From: Brevinematales bacterium
GTDB taxonomy: Bacteria > Spirochaetota > Brevinematia > Brevinematales > GWF1-51-8
Length of the DNA: 56,486 nucleotides
NCBI GenBank assembly: GCA_013177895.1
Contig: JABLXV010000027.1
Span: 1-56,486 of the forward strand
Direction: 5' to 3'
The notes under the pieces were generated by a model that saw only the letters and a program-made list of their open reading frames with translations, did not search any database and was not told where the DNA came from. Both the position numbers and the translations under genes were made by a program. Numbering within the stretch: the first letter of the stretch is position 1; every line of letters starts with the position of its first letter. This document shows positions 34,466 to 42,955 of the stretch, one piece after another.

Positions 34466-34496
34466 AAGAAAGGCGCCGTTTTCACGACGCCCTTTT
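34466..34496 (-). terminator. terminator of the 34527 gene
   Basis: A 7-bp stem (GGCGCCG with CGACGCC, one mismatch) and a TTTTCA loop, with a T run on the minus strand. It is near-identical to the terminator at 31905. Confidence 0.75.
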
Positions 34497-34526
34497 TATT
34501 GAAAATTTTACCGGTTTAGTGAACAG

Positions 34527-35231
34527 CTATTTTTTTACTTTCTTACCGAATTCGAATTTACCCTTCTGCTTGTTCCACGCAAGTTCCAGCCACAAATACG
34601 GCATTGTTGCCATAATATCCTCATAGGTATATTGTTCATCCTCGCTCTCGAATAAATATGTCGGAATACCCTTGGGATATACCTTAGCGACAGTCCCGAA
34701 TTGGGGGAGTTCGGTCTCGACTACAAACTGGGTATATATCCCCGATGTGACCAGTTTTTTATACGCATCGGCGACGAATAAATCGAGCGTGATTTTCGGG
34801 AAGATATGCTTGGTAATATCGGTAAAATTACCGTCCTTCAGCTCGTAAAATCCGCATACCCTGACAAACTCCCAGTGCGAATCCGGCTCCGTCCTGCTGA
34901 CCGCGATCACCTTGGTTTTATCCGCACGGACAAAATAGGTGACTACCATTTCGATAGCGGTATCGTTATAGGGCCCTTTCACTGAAATATAGGCGTTCTT
35001 CATATCGACAGTCAATTCCAGCGAATCGTTATTCTCGAGGAAATACAACCGCTCCTCAAAGCCCATATCCGCGAAATAAGGATCGAGGTATTCGCCGGGA
35101 AGAATCAGAAAATAATCGACGATATCCTTGGGGTTCTTGCGCACCCCTTCCTCATCCTTATCATATTTGCCGTACAGGCCGTTTGCCGCCGTCAATAATA
35201 ATGCGATGAGAACAACACGCATTCGAAGCAT
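34527..35231 (-). CDS. exported hypothetical protein, paralogue A of a tandem pair
   Basis: The 234-residue protein has a signal peptide of about 20 residues (LLLTAANGLYGKY). The mature part shares with the next gene upstream the motifs KNPKDIVDYF, VDMKNAYI, YFVRADKTKVIAVS, YELKDGNF and the end WLELAWNKQKGKFEFGKK. No known domain is recognised. GGAG precedes the ATG at 35231. It lies about 100 nt downstream of its paralogue and has its own terminator. A periplasmic role is likely but the function is unknown. Confidence 0.65.
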   Translation of the reverse strand: MLRMRVVLIALLLTAANGLYGKYDKDEEGVRKNPKDIVDYFLILPGEYLDPYFADMGFEERLYFLENNDSLELTVDMKNAYISVKGPYNDTAIEMVVTYFVRADKTKVIAVSRTEPDSHWEFVRVCGFYELKDGNFTDITKHIFPKITLDLFVADAYKKLVTSGIYTQFVVETELPQFGTVAKVYPKGIPTYLFESEDEQYTYEDIMATMPYLWLELAWNKQKGKFEFGKKVKK

Positions 35232-35331
35232 AGTTATCTCCTATGAATATACTGCCGATAATCTAAGGGAGTGAGTGAAAAATGTCAAAAATCGGCGCAA
35301 TGCAACAAGATATGATCTTATCCGGCGGCCG

Positions 35332-36036
35332 CTATTTATACTTTTTGCCGAATTCGAACTTTCCCTTACTTTTATTCCATTTCAGTTCGAGGTAGGAATA
35401 AGCGAAGTTGCTCTCAATTTCCAGGTACCGGTTATATTCGTCTGCGCCGAGGCTATTATCTATCTCGCATATCCCCACCGGGTAAACCCTGCAGGTCGTT
35501 CCGTTCTGCGGGAGCTCAATTTTATAGACCATCGCCTTGTTCATTTTGGAGGTAATCGACTTCTTATCCGCGCTCGCCGCGAACAGATCGATACTCAGTT
35601 TGGGAATCACCTTATCGGTGACAAAGTTGAATTTACCGTTCTTGTACTCGTAGAAATTATATATCGAGTACTCGCCGCATTCCCCGGATTCGCCTGTCGT
35701 ACTGACCGCGATAATCTTCGTCTTATCGGACTTCACGAAATACACGATGGTCTGGTTTACCGAAAAATCTCCCGGAATAGAGGAAACATAGATATAAGCG
35801 TTTTTAACATCGACGATCACTTTTTTATTCGGGCCTTTCTCGAGGTAATCCAGCCGCTCCTGAAAGCTGAGCGATCCGATAGACGAATCGATATAGTTCC
35901 CGGGGATGATCGCATAGAAATCGACGATATCCTTCGGATTCTTCTTCACATCGGATTCCTTCTTATTGTACTTCCCGTACGCGGAATTCGATAGAACCGC
36001 TAAAACCATCAACAAAACGGGGAAAAGTTTTTTCAT
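35332..36036 (-). CDS. exported hypothetical protein, paralogue B of a tandem pair
   Basis: The 234-residue protein has a signal peptide (MKKLFPVLLMVLAVLSNSAYG) and the same domain as the downstream gene: KNPKDIVDFY, VDVKNAYIYV, YFVKSDKTKIIAVS, YEYKNGKF and YLELKWNKSKGKFEFGKK. The two proteins are the same length and collinear, so they arose by tandem duplication and then diverged widely (by eye under half identical). The ATG at 36036 has GGAGGG with good spacing; an upstream extension is rejected. Confidence 0.65.
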   Translation of the reverse strand: MKKLFPVLLMVLAVLSNSAYGKYNKKESDVKKNPKDIVDFYAIIPGNYIDSSIGSLSFQERLDYLEKGPNKKVIVDVKNAYIYVSSIPGDFSVNQTIVYFVKSDKTKIIAVSTTGESGECGEYSIYNFYEYKNGKFNFVTDKVIPKLSIDLFAASADKKSITSKMNKAMVYKIELPQNGTTCRVYPVGICEIDNSLGADEYNRYLEIESNFAYSYLELKWNKSKGKFEFGKKYK

Positions 36037-36168
36037 ACATCCCTCCGGCATCCTTTTTCTAAAGCTCATTCTAACAGGGTGTGATGAAAAATCAAGGATT
36101 CGACACGTATTATTTCGCAGTTCATACCCCGAGCGTTGAGCGAAGCCGAAACGCCGGATTCCATACCG

Positions 36169-37524
36169 CTATTTCGCCGCTTTAACCAGAGTCGTCTTGA
36201 TCCTTCGGAAACGGATATAGTTCAGCACGCCTCTCCACAGCTCGTCGAAAAACACGCTGAAAAGAAGCCCCGCCAACCCCCACTCCAGTACGAATATCGT
36301 CACATAGACCATCGGTATGATGATGATCGTCCCCGCGATCTGGTTGTACATCTTCCAACGCGTATCGCCGGTGCCCTGGATCGCGCAGCCGCCCACCACG
36401 TTCATACTTTTCGGCAAAAGGATGAGGATACACCAGAACAGGTACGGCGCGAGAAGATGGACGACATTCCCGTCCTTCGAGAACATACTGATGACCTCGT
36501 TGGGAATCAGAAGGAAAAGCAGTCCCACCGCGCCGCAGATGATAAACGTATACAGGAGGGCGTAGTTCCCGATCCGGTAGGCTTCCTTCGGGTCGCGCGC
36601 GCCTGTCGCCCGTCCTATCAGCGAAATCGATGCGTCACCGATACCCATGTATAGATGAAGCGATAAATTGATGATCACATTAAAAATCCCGAAATACCCC
36701 GCCGCGAGCCTGTCCCAACGGTTCAGCATAGCGATAATGACCGTCTGCCCGACAGTCCAGAGGATAAAATCGATACCGGCGGGCAGCCCGAGCGTAAATA
36801 TCCTCCGGTAGACACGCCCCACCGGACGGAGTATCCCCGCCAGCTTGATCTTGAATATTTTGCCTCGGAGCGCCATGACGATAAATACGGCGTTCCCGAT
36901 ATAGATACTCAGGACCGTCCCGAGCGCGGCGCCTTTCACACCCATTTCGGGGAATCCGAGGTTTCCGAAGATCAGCACCCAGTCGAAAAAGATATTGAGC
37001 GCCGACTTGATGATGGACGCCACCATGATCGGGAATGTTTTCCCGAGCGCGGAGAACGCCGACCCGAGGGTCATCGCGAACCCGTATGACAGGAACGCCC
37101 ACGATAGGATGGAGACATAATCCACCGCGCCGTCGAGAATGCTCCCTTCCGCACCGAGCATAGTCAGGAACGGACGCGCGGCGAATTGCCAGAATATGAA
37201 GTAACCGATAGCGATAATCTGGTTGAAAAATATCGCGATCTCAGTGGTACGCTGAGCCTGCAGGCGGCATCCCGCGCCCATCTGGTGGGCGATCATAATA
37301 CTGATGCCGATACCGAGCGCCTCGAAGAACGACTGCATCATAAAGAACGGGGTCACCGCGTTATTGACCGCAGAAAGACTCTCGAGCTTATAATGCCCGA
37401 GGAACGCCGTGTCGATAAAGACCAGCGCGTAGCTGACTATTCCCTGTAAAATCATCGGCAGGGCTATTCTGAATATCATCCTGAAATACGACTTGCGCGG
37501 CGCTTCCATATTTGTCATCCTCAT
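36169..37524 (-). CDS. MATE family efflux transporter
   Basis: The 451-residue protein has about 12 membrane helices in two homologous halves. It matches the MATE family (for example IALPMILQGIVSYALVFIDTAFLG near the N-terminus, GIGISIMIAHQMGAG, and ASISLIGRATGARDPKEAYRIG). MATE proteins export drugs or metabolites with Na+ or H+. The frame opens with an ATGA overlap with the stop of the GH13 gene; ATGs at 37515 and 37509 are also possible, and the last is best placed for GAGG. Coupling puts it under the TrmB-type operator promoter. Confidence 0.9.
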   Translation of the reverse strand: MRMTNMEAPRKSYFRMIFRIALPMILQGIVSYALVFIDTAFLGHYKLESLSAVNNAVTPFFMMQSFFEALGIGISIMIAHQMGAGCRLQAQRTTEIAIFFNQIIAIGYFIFWQFAARPFLTMLGAEGSILDGAVDYVSILSWAFLSYGFAMTLGSAFSALGKTFPIMVASIIKSALNIFFDWVLIFGNLGFPEMGVKGAALGTVLSIYIGNAVFIVMALRGKIFKIKLAGILRPVGRVYRRIFTLGLPAGIDFILWTVGQTVIIAMLNRWDRLAAGYFGIFNVIINLSLHLYMGIGDASISLIGRATGARDPKEAYRIGNYALLYTFIICGAVGLLFLLIPNEVISMFSKDGNVVHLLAPYLFWCILILLPKSMNVVGGCAIQGTGDTRWKMYNQIAGTIIIIPMVYVTIFVLEWGLAGLLFSVFFDELWRGVLNYIRFRRIKTTLVKAAK

Positions 37525-39263
37525 ACAGAAAGAATCACCCCTTCCTTCGGCGCAACCGTGACCACAATCACGCCGTTGTCAGAACGGTACTCCTTCTCAT
37601 TCCAATAGTCGTACGCTTTGTCCGCCCGGATCGTTATCTCACGGGGAATTTCGCTGTTATTGATATAAATTTCCAATTTGTTTCCGTTATATGCGCGCGA
37701 GAAACCGTAAATATTCCGTTCGTCGTCGGCGATAATCGTCCTCGTGTCGCCGAGCCGGAGGGGTTCGAGCTTCTTCCGAAGCGCGATCGCCTTCCGGTAA
37801 TGCTCATACAGGCCGCCGTTCCGCTTGCCGTCATCCCATACCATGCCGAGCCGGCAGAACTCGTGGTCGCCGTTCATCCCCGCCTCGTCGCCGTAAAGGA
37901 TCATCGGCACCCCGGTGTACGTCATCTGGAAGAACACCGCCGCCTTCATCTTCGCGGGGTCGTTCCCGCAGATATGCATGAACCGCGCGGTATCGTGGCT
38001 GCCTATCAGGTTCCACAGGTTATCGTAGACCTCCTGACGGTACCATCCCCGCACCTGCCCGAGCTGGATATCCAGCATCGACGGGGGAGTCGTTCCCAGC
38101 CCGAAAAAGCCGCTCATCGCGCCGAGGAACGGGTAGTTCATATTGGTGTCGAACTGGTCGCCCTCGAGCCACATGGACGCGTTATGCCAGACCTCGCCGA
38201 TAATCAGCGCATCGGGTTTCGCGCTCTTGACCGCGTCGCGGAATCCCCGCCAGAACCGGCGGTCGATCTCCGGCGCGACATCCAGCCGCCATCCGTCGAT
38301 ATCCGCCGTGCGTATCCAGAAACGCCCCACCTCGTAGAAATACTCCCGCACGTCGGGATTCCATGTCGCGAGCTTCGGCATCTTACCCATGAACGCGTAG
38401 GATTTATAGTCCGGGAAGTTCTTCACCTCGACCGGAAATTTTTTTATATCGAACCATTTTTTATACAGCGAGGCCTCGCCCTTCTTGACCACGTCCCGGA
38501 ACGCGAAAAACTCCGTGCCGCAATGGTTGAAAACGGCGTCGAGGATGACCCGGATACCGCGGGAATGCGCCTCGCGCACCATCTCCGCGAGGTCGTCGTT
38601 GGTGCCGAAATGCGGGTCTACCCGGAAGTAATCGAATGTATCGTACTTGTGGGTCGAGTCGGAATAGAATACCGGCGTCAGGTAAATCGTGTTGATGCCG
38701 AGGTCCCTGAGGTAATCGAGCTTCCCGGTGATGCCGGGAATATTCCCGCCGATGAACTGCTTATAGTTGACCTTCGCGTACCACGGGCTGATCTTGGGGG
38801 GATGGAGCGCGGGATTCCCGTCGGCGAAACGCTCGGGGAAAATCTCGTACACAATCGCCTCGCGCGCCCATGCCGGGATATCGATACCCTCGTTCTTCAG
38901 CAGTACGGGCGTTTCGAACATCGAGATGGTATCCTCGGGACGAAGCGGGTGGAAGTGATAGTTGCCGTAGTAGACGGTTTCCGTATGGTTCTGGAGGATA
39001 AAATAATACGATATACTGATCATCCCGTCCACCGGGACAATTCCCTCGTAGTAGTCGAAGTACCTATCGGTCGCGACCCGTTCCATCTCGATCTCGCGGA
39101 TGTCCTTGATGCTGTGGTAATGATTCTTATAGATATCGCGGTAGTTCATCGCCACCCGCGAGCAATCCCCTCGTTTGACCCTGATCTTACAGCGCATCTC
39201 GGAATCCGAGACGGCGTAGAAGTAATCGGGATGAATCCTGTGAAACACCGCTTCACGTGTCAT
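37521..39263 (-). CDS. GH13 neopullulanase/cyclomaltodextrinase-like enzyme
   Basis: The 580-residue protein has an N-terminal CBM34-like domain (about 1-110) and a GH13 catalytic barrel: YEIFPERFADG, DAVFNHCG (region I), GWRLDVAPE with the nucleophile Asp (region II), GEVWH with the acid Glu (region III) and LIGSHDTAR (region IV). This layout is that of neopullulanase, maltogenic amylase and cyclodextrinase, which hydrolyse maltodextrins. There is no signal peptide, so it is cytoplasmic. AGGAG precedes the ATG at 39263. A consensus promoter with two palindromic operators lies directly upstream. Confidence 0.9.
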   Translation of the reverse strand: MTREAVFHRIHPDYFYAVSDSEMRCKIRVKRGDCSRVAMNYRDIYKNHYHSIKDIREIEMERVATDRYFDYYEGIVPVDGMISISYYFILQNHTETVYYGNYHFHPLRPEDTISMFETPVLLKNEGIDIPAWAREAIVYEIFPERFADGNPALHPPKISPWYAKVNYKQFIGGNIPGITGKLDYLRDLGINTIYLTPVFYSDSTHKYDTFDYFRVDPHFGTNDDLAEMVREAHSRGIRVILDAVFNHCGTEFFAFRDVVKKGEASLYKKWFDIKKFPVEVKNFPDYKSYAFMGKMPKLATWNPDVREYFYEVGRFWIRTADIDGWRLDVAPEIDRRFWRGFRDAVKSAKPDALIIGEVWHNASMWLEGDQFDTNMNYPFLGAMSGFFGLGTTPPSMLDIQLGQVRGWYRQEVYDNLWNLIGSHDTARFMHICGNDPAKMKAAVFFQMTYTGVPMILYGDEAGMNGDHEFCRLGMVWDDGKRNGGLYEHYRKAIALRKKLEPLRLGDTRTIIADDERNIYGFSRAYNGNKLEIYINNSEIPREITIRADKAYDYWNEKEYRSDNGVIVVTVAPKEGVILSV

Positions 39264-39277
39264 AAGCGCTCCTTATG

Positions 39278-39337
39278 TTGTATATATTATACAACCTATA
39301 ACCCCGCGTGTCAATATCTGTTGTATAAATATTACAA
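39278..39337 (-). promoter_or_regulatory. GH13-MATE promoter flanked by two TTGTA-N7-TACAA operators
   Basis: On the minus strand, TTGACA (39309-39314) and TATAAT (39286-39291) are a perfect sigma-70 promoter with 17-nt spacing. A 17-bp palindrome TTGTATATATTATACAA (39278-39294) covers the -10 box. A second, TTGTATAAATATTACAA (39321-39337), lies just upstream of the -35. The same palindrome type overlaps the trmB-like promoter at 42849. Confidence 0.85.
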
Positions 39338-39342
39338 CAACC

Positions 39343-40590
39343 CTACTCCTTAAAGTCTTCCCCGTTGGACTTGGGCTTCCCGATCTTCTTCGATTCCAGG
39401 TATTTCTCGAACGATTTCTTCAGGCCAGGTTTATTCCCCTTCTGGATTTCCCGTTTCCAGAAATCCATCCACTCCATATAAAAATCCGGGAATGGGATAT
39501 CGGTCGATAGTTTTTTGTATATCTTCTGCGCGGGCGCGAACCAGTCGTCGTACCATTTCCCGGCGAGCTCGTCCATCTTGGGATTTTTCCCGTGCTTTTT
39601 CCTATGGTGATAACGGTAGTATCCGAGCAGGTGATGCGTAAGGAAGTTATACCATCGCTTGCCGCCCTCCGGCAGTACCGCGTTGGGGCGTTTGTCCAAT
39701 AGGCGGGTAATCCACAGGAAGCGGTATTTCTCCTCGTCGGCGGTCTTCCGCAGGAACGTGAAGAATTTCACGATCCGGTACCATATCAGCCTGAGCGGCC
39801 TCTGCCGCTGAACCTCGCCCATCAGCTCGCGGTTCGCCTCGCTCGCCCATTCGGGATTGTCCTCCCAGTAGTCCATCAGTTCGCAGAACATATCCGTTAT
39901 CCCCAGCTTGGGGTATAACTGGGACAGCTTGTTCCGGCTGATCTCGGCTACCGCGTCCTCGTAAACCTCCATATTCCAGTCGAGGATGAGCTGGGTCTTC
40001 CCCGGCGCCTTACCGTCGCGCTCGATCATCCACTCCTTATGCATGCGGAATATATTGAATTTCAGTTTATCCCAGTTTTCGGGTATCCTCACGTCGAAGT
40101 TCTTTTCCGGGAGCACGTCGAAAAGCTCGGTATCCTTCTGGAATTTATACTTTTTCACGAACGCGGGAATCAGTTGGCGGTTCATGTCGCGGTTCAGCTT
40201 GATGGAAATTTTATGCTCGATCACACCGGCGTAGACCGTCTGCATCTGCTCGGCCTTGGCGATCGATACCCTGTGATGCCCGTCGCGGACGAAATAATAC
40301 CCGCCGTACTCGATCAGCACGATAGGATCCATTTTTTCCCCGGACGACCATACCTCTTTTACATGCAGCCACCGTTCGTCCATCCACGCCGCGAGCGGGA
40401 GGAAATCCTCGCCGAAATCCTCGCTCCGGTTCTCGGTGCCGATAATTTTATCCACAGGTACGTTTTTCCATTTCATCTTGCCGATAGCCTGCGGTTTCAC
40501 TTCCCTCTCGAGTTCGTCAAGCGCCAGAAGTCTCTGGTACTTCCTCCGCATCCTGCTATGCGGAACTTTTTCCTCATAACCATATGCCAT
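39343..40590 (-). CDS. ParB/sulfiredoxin-fold protein, paralogue 2
   Basis: The 415-residue protein has an N-terminal ParB/Srx-like module with IIGTENRSEDFGEDFLPL and EYGGYYFVRDGHHRVSIAK, the box II-like motif of ParB-fold proteins. A long basic C-terminal region shares FCELMDYW, RWYNFLTHHLL, PKMDELAGKWYDDW and PFPDFYMEWMDFW with the gene at 40765. The ParB fold includes DNA-binding CTPases and the free-serine kinases SerK and SbnI, so DNA binding or phosphotransfer are both possible; neither is shown. The ATG at 40590 has GGGGAG upstream. It lies between its paralogue and the GH13 gene. Confidence 0.7.
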   Translation of the reverse strand: MAYGYEEKVPHSRMRRKYQRLLALDELEREVKPQAIGKMKWKNVPVDKIIGTENRSEDFGEDFLPLAAWMDERWLHVKEVWSSGEKMDPIVLIEYGGYYFVRDGHHRVSIAKAEQMQTVYAGVIEHKISIKLNRDMNRQLIPAFVKKYKFQKDTELFDVLPEKNFDVRIPENWDKLKFNIFRMHKEWMIERDGKAPGKTQLILDWNMEVYEDAVAEISRNKLSQLYPKLGITDMFCELMDYWEDNPEWASEANRELMGEVQRQRPLRLIWYRIVKFFTFLRKTADEEKYRFLWITRLLDKRPNAVLPEGGKRWYNFLTHHLLGYYRYHHRKKHGKNPKMDELAGKWYDDWFAPAQKIYKKLSTDIPFPDFYMEWMDFWKREIQKGNKPGLKKSFEKYLESKKIGKPKSNGEDFKE

Positions 40591-40658
40591 TTCCGCTCCC
40601 CTCCCCCGCTTTGCGAGGACAAGCCCCAATCTCTATACTGGTGTTATGACAAACATAC

Positions 40659-40719
40659 TTTTTCACTGCGAGCCCCGCGCTTCAAAATGTTTTGTAGCGC
40701 GGCATCGCAATGACAAAAA
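40659..40719 (-). repeat. TIR element copy A (short form)
   Basis: The ends are TTTTTCACTGCGA and the inverted TCGCAATGACAAAAA. The interior is a hairpin with CCGCGCT/AGCGCGG arms around a TCAAAATGTTTTGT centre. The right part is nearly identical to that of copy C at 47058-47165. It lies in the gap between the two ParB-like genes. Confidence 0.7.
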
Positions 40720-40764
40720 ATACTTCGTTAACATACTCTTAATAGGGCGCTTTTATAAATCATC

Positions 40765-42006
40765 CTATAATACCTGAATTCTTTTCTTTCGCATGAGCGA
40801 TTCCAGCGACTCCCGAAGCCCGGCAGGCTTCCGCCTGCGAATCAGCTTTTTCCATTCGCGCATCCATTCCATATAGAACTCCGGGAACGGCTCGCTAATC
40901 CCCATATAACGGTACAGTCCGCACGCCGGAAGGAACAGGTCGTCGTACCAGCTCCCGGCAAGCTCGTCCATCCGCGGCTCTTTCCCGAATTTCCCGCGCA
41001 GGTATTCGAAGTGCTCCTTGAACATCTGGCGGGTCAGGAAACGGTACCAATGCTTTTTCCCGGCGGGAATCCTCGCCTGCGGCTTGAAGAACATCAGCCT
41101 CGACAGTCCGAAGAAACGTTCCGCTTCCTCCTTGTCGGTGCGGCGAAGCCATCCGATCAGCCTCTCCCAGAAGTACTTGACCCGCTGGAACGGTTTCCGC
41201 TGTTTCCGTTCACGTACCATCGAGTCGTACACCTCCGCGAGCCATCCCGGATGCGTATGCCAGTAATCCATCAGCTCGCAGAATATGTCGGTAGTCCCGT
41301 AGCCGGGGAAGAGGTCTGCCAGCCGGTTCCGTTTTATCTCCAGTACCGTATTTTCGTAGATTTCGATATTCCAGTCGATGAACAATGTCTGGTCGTCGGG
41401 CTCATTCCCGTCGCGCTTCATCATCCATTCGCGGTGCCCGATATAAATATGATACTTCAGCCTGTCCCATGTGCCGGGCATCCGCACCTCGAACAACTCC
41501 TGCGGGAGAGTATCGAAAAGGCGCGTACCGGAATAAAAATCGTGCTTCTCGGCGAACATCGGCAGGGTCTTCCGGGTCAGCCCCTCGGGGAGTGTCACTG
41601 GGATCACCATGCGGGTCACCTGCGCGGTGAGGAACCCCACACCCTCGACCTTCGCCACCGATACCCGGTGATTGCCGTCGCGGACGAAATAATACCCGCC
41701 GTATTCGAAAAGTTCGACCGGCTCGGTAATCTTCTGCGCGAGCATCAACTCCCGCACCTTCCGCCATCGCTCGTCCGAGCTCGTCTGTAACGGGAGGAAA
41801 TCCTCCCCGAAGTACTCCGAACGGTTCTCGGTGCCGATGATCTTCGATACCTCGACATCCTGAATGCCCGCGGACGAGGTTACCGACGGTTTCACGAGCG
41901 CGGTAAGTTCGTGCAGGGACAACAGGCGTTCGTCCGGCCTGCGTTTCCTGCTATGCGGGACCTCGAATTGTCCCTCGTCGAACGGCGTCACGCTATCGTA
42001 ACTCAT
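40765..42006 (-). CDS. ParB/sulfiredoxin-fold protein, paralogue 1, co-transcribed with trmB-like gene
   Basis: The 413-residue protein is collinear with the 39343 gene: VPHSRKRRP near the N-terminus, IIGTENRSEYFGEDFLPL, EYGGYYFVRDGNHRVSVAK, FCELMDYW, HWYRFLTRQMF and PRMDELAGSWYDDLF. Its start at 42006 overlaps the end of the trmB-like gene by 14 nt and has a GGAGGG site, so it is translated with the regulator and sits behind the autoregulated promoter. The DGxHRVSxAK segment may be the nucleotide- or DNA-contacting loop. Function unknown; context suggests a role in sugar sensing or glucan metabolism. Confidence 0.7.
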   Translation of the reverse strand: MSYDSVTPFDEGQFEVPHSRKRRPDERLLSLHELTALVKPSVTSSAGIQDVEVSKIIGTENRSEYFGEDFLPLQTSSDERWRKVRELMLAQKITEPVELFEYGGYYFVRDGNHRVSVAKVEGVGFLTAQVTRMVIPVTLPEGLTRKTLPMFAEKHDFYSGTRLFDTLPQELFEVRMPGTWDRLKYHIYIGHREWMMKRDGNEPDDQTLFIDWNIEIYENTVLEIKRNRLADLFPGYGTTDIFCELMDYWHTHPGWLAEVYDSMVRERKQRKPFQRVKYFWERLIGWLRRTDKEEAERFFGLSRLMFFKPQARIPAGKKHWYRFLTRQMFKEHFEYLRGKFGKEPRMDELAGSWYDDLFLPACGLYRYMGISEPFPEFYMEWMREWKKLIRRRKPAGLRESLESLMRKKRIQVL

Positions 42007-42835
42007 CGCCGCCCTCCGTAGCGGTTCTATTTACCCTGTTACTGAATTCCTTCTCCTGCAACGTATGAATTTTCATTTCCTCGGTGAAAAAGTCCCGCCC
42101 GAGGATTTTCTCGAGCTTGAGGAGATAGATATCGTGATGGATATGCTCGGAGACGATATCCACCAGCAGGCGGTTATCGGTGAATGTACCGAGGAAGTCG
42201 CCGCTGTTTTTCGCGCTCGCGATCAGGACATGCTGAAAATCCGCGACGATCATCATGCGCTTGAACCGTTTATCCCTCACCCCCGGCTTCTCGGCGATCT
42301 TGGGACTATAGTACACCTCGATATTTAATCCTTCCGTATCGAATTTCTGGAACGTGAACAGGATAATCCGCACGCCCTTCTTCCCGAGGGCCGCGAGCTC
42401 CCCGCGGAATTCCTCCATATCGCAGTTGGTATTCATATAGATTTCTTTTTTCGCCTGCATGAGGAGTTCTTTCACGCGCCGGACAAAGTTGTCGTACCCG
42501 CTGAAATTCCAGTACTCCTCGCTGCCGTGGAAAACCTCGAACTTCGAGATCTCTTCGATCAGCGTATCCGCCGACGCGGAGTATTCTTCCTTGAGACGTT
42601 TCAGCAGTTTGACGGGATTTTGCGCCATATAGAGTTTGGTATCGCCGGGGAGGGCATGCACCGCGCCCTTCTGGTAAAGGCTTTCCAGCGCGGAATAGAC
42701 AGACGTACGGGGAACGTTAAGGATTTTCGCGATCTGCGACCCGTTCATTTCATGGTGCTTGACAAGCATGAGATAAACCGATGCTTCCATCGCCGTGAAC
42801 TGGAATTTTACCAATTCGCGGATCAGCGCTTCCAT
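41993..42835 (-). CDS. TrmB-family sugar-responsive transcription regulator
   Basis: The 280-residue protein has an N-terminal TrmB winged helix (FTAMEASVYLMLVKHHEMNGSQIAKILNVPRTSVYSALESLYQKGAV, about residues 13-58), a coiled linker and a C-terminal effector domain (about 110-240). TrmB proteins bind maltose, glucose or sucrose and repress sugar genes. The ATG at 42835 has AAGGGAGG upstream; a frame from 42901 would run across the promoter. The promoter at 42849 carries the same palindrome seen twice before the GH13 gene, so auto-regulation and control of the GH13-MATE operon are likely. Confidence 0.88.
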   Translation of the reverse strand: MEALIRELVKFQFTAMEASVYLMLVKHHEMNGSQIAKILNVPRTSVYSALESLYQKGAVHALPGDTKLYMAQNPVKLLKRLKEEYSASADTLIEEISKFEVFHGSEEYWNFSGYDNFVRRVKELLMQAKKEIYMNTNCDMEEFRGELAALGKKGVRIILFTFQKFDTEGLNIEVYYSPKIAEKPGVRDKRFKRMMIVADFQHVLIASAKNSGDFLGTFTDNRLLVDIVSEHIHHDIYLLKLEKILGRDFFTEEMKIHTLQEKEFSNRVNRTATEGGDELR

Positions 42836-42848
42836 TTTCCCTCCCTTG

Positions 42849-42885
42849 TTGTAAATAATATACAACAGAAAAGGGTAATTGTCAA
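42849..42885 (-). promoter_or_regulatory. trmB-like gene promoter with overlapping operator
   Basis: On the minus strand, TTGACA at 42880-42885 and TATATT at 42857-42862 have 17-nt spacing. The 17-bp palindrome TTGTAAATAATATACAA at 42849-42865 covers the -10 box, so bound repressor would block RNA polymerase. Confidence 0.82.
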
Positions 42886-42955
42886 GAATTCCATCTGACA
42901 TTGAGGATTTTAGTCACATAAATCCTGCGGCAATAATAATATCCGCGCCCGCGAT

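Noticed and set aside
37512-39353. 613-codon open frame on the plus strand opposite the GH13 gene
   Set aside because: Antisense shadow of a clearly conserved GH13 protein; its translation has no recognisable motif and is Arg/His-rich, typical of reverse-frame GC-rich DNA.
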